Of a stretch of 64,000 nt of DNA, positions 62,101-64,000 are shown piece by piece (positions within the stretch are counted from its first letter, which is position 1; every line of letters begins with the position of its first letter). The position numbers and the translations under genes are program-made. This stretch comes from Loripinus fragilis (taxonomy: Eukaryota > Mollusca > Bivalvia > Lucinida > Lucinidae). The notes under the pieces were generated by a model, which saw nothing but the letters and a program-made list of their open reading frames with translations, was not told the origin of the DNA and ran no database searches. The stretch is from positions 32,609,664-32,673,663 of the forward strand of contig OZ026524.1 of NCBI GenBank assembly GCA_964019695.1. Reading direction: 5' to 3'.

Positions 62101-64000
62101 GCTACACTGTCTATTTGTTTTCATTGACGGTCTATTAGTTAGCTACACTGTCTATTAGAGTTCATAGACTGTCTGTTAGTGTAGCTAGACTGTCTATTAG
62201 TGTAGCTACACTGTCTAATAGTGTTCCTAGACTGTCTATTAGTATAGCTAGACTGTCTACTAGTGTAACTACACTGTCTTATAGTGTTCCTAGACTGTCT
62301 ATTAGTGTAGCTAGACTGTCTATTAGTGTAGCTACACTGTCTAATAGTGTTCCTAGACTGTCTATTACTGTAGCTAGATTGTCTATTAGAGTAGCTACAC
62401 TGTCTAATAGTGTTCGTAGACTGTCTATTAGTGCAGCTACACTGTCTAATAGTGTTCCTAGACTGTCTCTTAGCGTAACTAGATTGTTTATCAATGTAGC
62501 TACACTATCTATTTGTTTTCATAGACGGTCTATTAGAGAAGCTACACTGTCTATTAGTGTTCATAGACTGTCTGTTAGTGTAGTTACACTGTCTATTATA
62601 TAGCTTCACTGTCTTATAGTGTTCCTAGACTGTCTATTAGTGTAGCTAGAGTGTCTATTAGTGTAGCTAAACTGTCTTATAGTGGTCCTAGACTGTCTAT
62701 TAGTGTAGATAGACTGTCTATTAGTGTAGCTACACTGTCTTTTAGTGTTAATAGACTGTCTGTTAGTGTAGCTAGACTGTCTATCAGTGTAGCTACACTG
62801 TCTAATAGTGTTCCTAGACTGTCTATTAGTGTAGCTAGGTTGTCTATTAGTGTAGCTACACTGTCTAATAGTGTTCCTAGACTGTCTATTTGTGTAGCTA
62901 CATTGTTCTATAGTGTTCCTAGACTGTCTACTAGTGTAGCTAGACTGTCCATTAGTGTAGCTACACTGTCTAATAGTGTTCCTAGACTGTCTATTAGTTT
63001 AGCTAGATTGTGTATCAATATAGCTACACTGTCTATTAGTTTTCATAGACGGTTTGTTAGTGTAGCTAGACTGTCGACTAGTGTAGCTACATTGTCTATT
63101 GATGTTCCTAGACTGTCCGTTAGTGTAGCTAGATTGTCTATCAATGTAGCTACACTGTCTTTTAATTTTCTTATACTGTGTGTTAGAGTAGCTACACTGT
63201 CTATCAGTGTTCATATACTGTCTGTTCGTGTAGCTGGACTGTCTATTAGTGTAGCTACACTGTCTAATAGTGTTCCTAGACTGTCTATTAGTGTAGCTAG
63301 ATTGTCTATCAATATAGCTACACTGTCTATAAGTTTTCCTATACTGTCTGTTAGTGTAGCTAGACTGTCTACTAGTGTAGCTTCATTGTCTATTAGTGTT
63401 CCTAGACTGTCTATTAGTGTAGCTAGACTGTCTATTAGAGTAGCTAGATTGTCTATCAATATAGCTACACTGTCTATTAGTTTTCCTATACTGTATGTTA
63501 GAGTAGCTACACTGTCTATTTGTTTTCATTGACGGTCTATTAGTTAGCTACACTGTCTATTAGAGTTCATAGACTGTCTGTTAGTGTAGCTAGACTGTCT
63601 ATTAGTTTAGCTACACTGTCTAATAGTGTTCCTAGACTGTCTATTAGTATAGCTAGACTGTCTACTAGTGTAACTACACTGTCTTATAGTGTTCCTAGAC
63701 TGTCTATTAGTGTAGCTAGACTGTCTATTAGTGTAGCTACACTGTCTAATAGTGTTCCTAGACTGTCTATTACTGTAGCTAGATTGTCTATTAGAGTAGC
63801 TACACTGTCTAATAGTGTTCGTAGACTGTCTATTAGTGCAGCTACACTGTCTAATAGTGTTCCTAGACTGTCTCTTAGCGTAACTAGATTGTTTATCAAT
63901 GTAGCTACACTATCTATTTGTTTTCATAGACGGTCTATTAGAGAAGCTACACTGTCTATTAGTGTTCATAGACTGTCTGTTAGTGTAGCTACACTGTCTA
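59135..64000 (+). repeat. Three-copy duplication with offsets 2671 and 1405
   Basis: A module containing TTCTATCAGTGTTCATATACTG-like sequence, an AGTGCAGCTACACTG monomer and TCTCTTAGCGTAACTAG is present at about 59135-60000, 61806-62660 and 63211 to the window end. The second and third copies are part of a longer 1405-bp tandem unit (from about 61358 and 62763). Derived changes such as CATTGACGGTC after TTGTTTT are shared only by copies two and three, giving the order of events. The third copy is cut by the window edge. Confidence 0.88.

Larger units (their letters stand above)
35312..64000. repeat. 21-bp satellite array, block C
   Basis: Continuation of the same satellite, beginning CAATGTAGC immediately after the 5.2-kb element and running off the right edge. 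It is interrupted only by three 210-bp SINE copies. This block shows the clearest recent segmental duplications: 2007-bp tandem at 38.5-42.6 kb, 4341-bp offset at 51.4-58.9 kb, and 2671- and 1405-bp offsets at 59.1-64.0 kb. Four 22-bp monomers containing CACTAGTCTAATAG (near 52258, 52743, 56599 and 57084) carry a one-base insertion that breaks the + reading frame; they form two pairs related by the 4341-bp duplication. Confidence 0.97.

Noticed and set aside
1..64000. CENP-B-box-like motif indicating a centromere
   Set aside because: I found nothing resembling TTCG followed by CGGG spacing; centromeric function cannot be inferred.

Overview
This window is eukaryotic, almost certainly animal, non-genic repeat DNA. 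About 58 of the 64 kb is a single minisatellite/satellite family built on a 21-bp monomer: 19 bases CTGTCTATTAGTGTAGCTA followed by GA or CA, with a third common variant of the type CTGTCTAATAGTGTTCCTA+GA. I see no conventional intact gene, rRNA, CRISPR array or prokaryotic operon. A tRNA-derived SINE with clean target-site duplications (TSDs), a probable retroelement with a (CTTA)n-like tail, and an AT-rich insertion with long inverted arms point to a metazoan nuclear genome. The SINE core and the other repeat remind me of bivalve molluscs, but that is recollection and not proof.

Layout. 1-26233: satellite block A. 26234-26842: a 609-bp non-satellite insertion flanked by TTCA. 26843-30092: satellite block B. 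30093-35311: a 5.2-kb AT-rich element with inverted arms of about 450-530 bp. Its insertion can be reversed on paper to give a perfect satellite monomer. It carries a 5'-truncated inverted copy of the 609-bp repeat, an internal 40-bp inverted repeat and possibly remnants of a host-like gene. 35312-64000: satellite block C, containing three copies of a 210-bp tRNA-SINE at 40162, 42169 and 48564.

Organisation of the satellite. There are at least three nested scales: the 21-bp monomer; a 63-bp trimer of three monomer types; and modules of very roughly 0.5-3.6 kb, punctuated by a recurrent pair of monomers (one with TTGTTTTCATCGACGG, then a 20-bp monomer). On top of these lie recent segmental duplications with offsets of 1300, 1405, 2007, 2141, 2671, 3565, 4341, 4927 and about 36579 bp. 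Two of them form a Y-X-Y sandwich in which X has another copy far away.

Coding potential. Because 21 is divisible by 3 and the consensus lacks stops in one + frame and two - frames, long heptapeptide ORFs appear everywhere: LSISVAR on +, SSYTNRQ and LATLIDS on -. I treat these as probable by-products of the monomer and not as genes. The LATLIDS frame is nevertheless notable: it would make a regular a/d hydrophobic heptad repeat, and substitutions between monomer types keep those positions hydrophobic. Nothing here forms a pathway. The interest lies in the array architecture, in the elements that inserted and were then co-amplified, and in the heptad-compatible frame.
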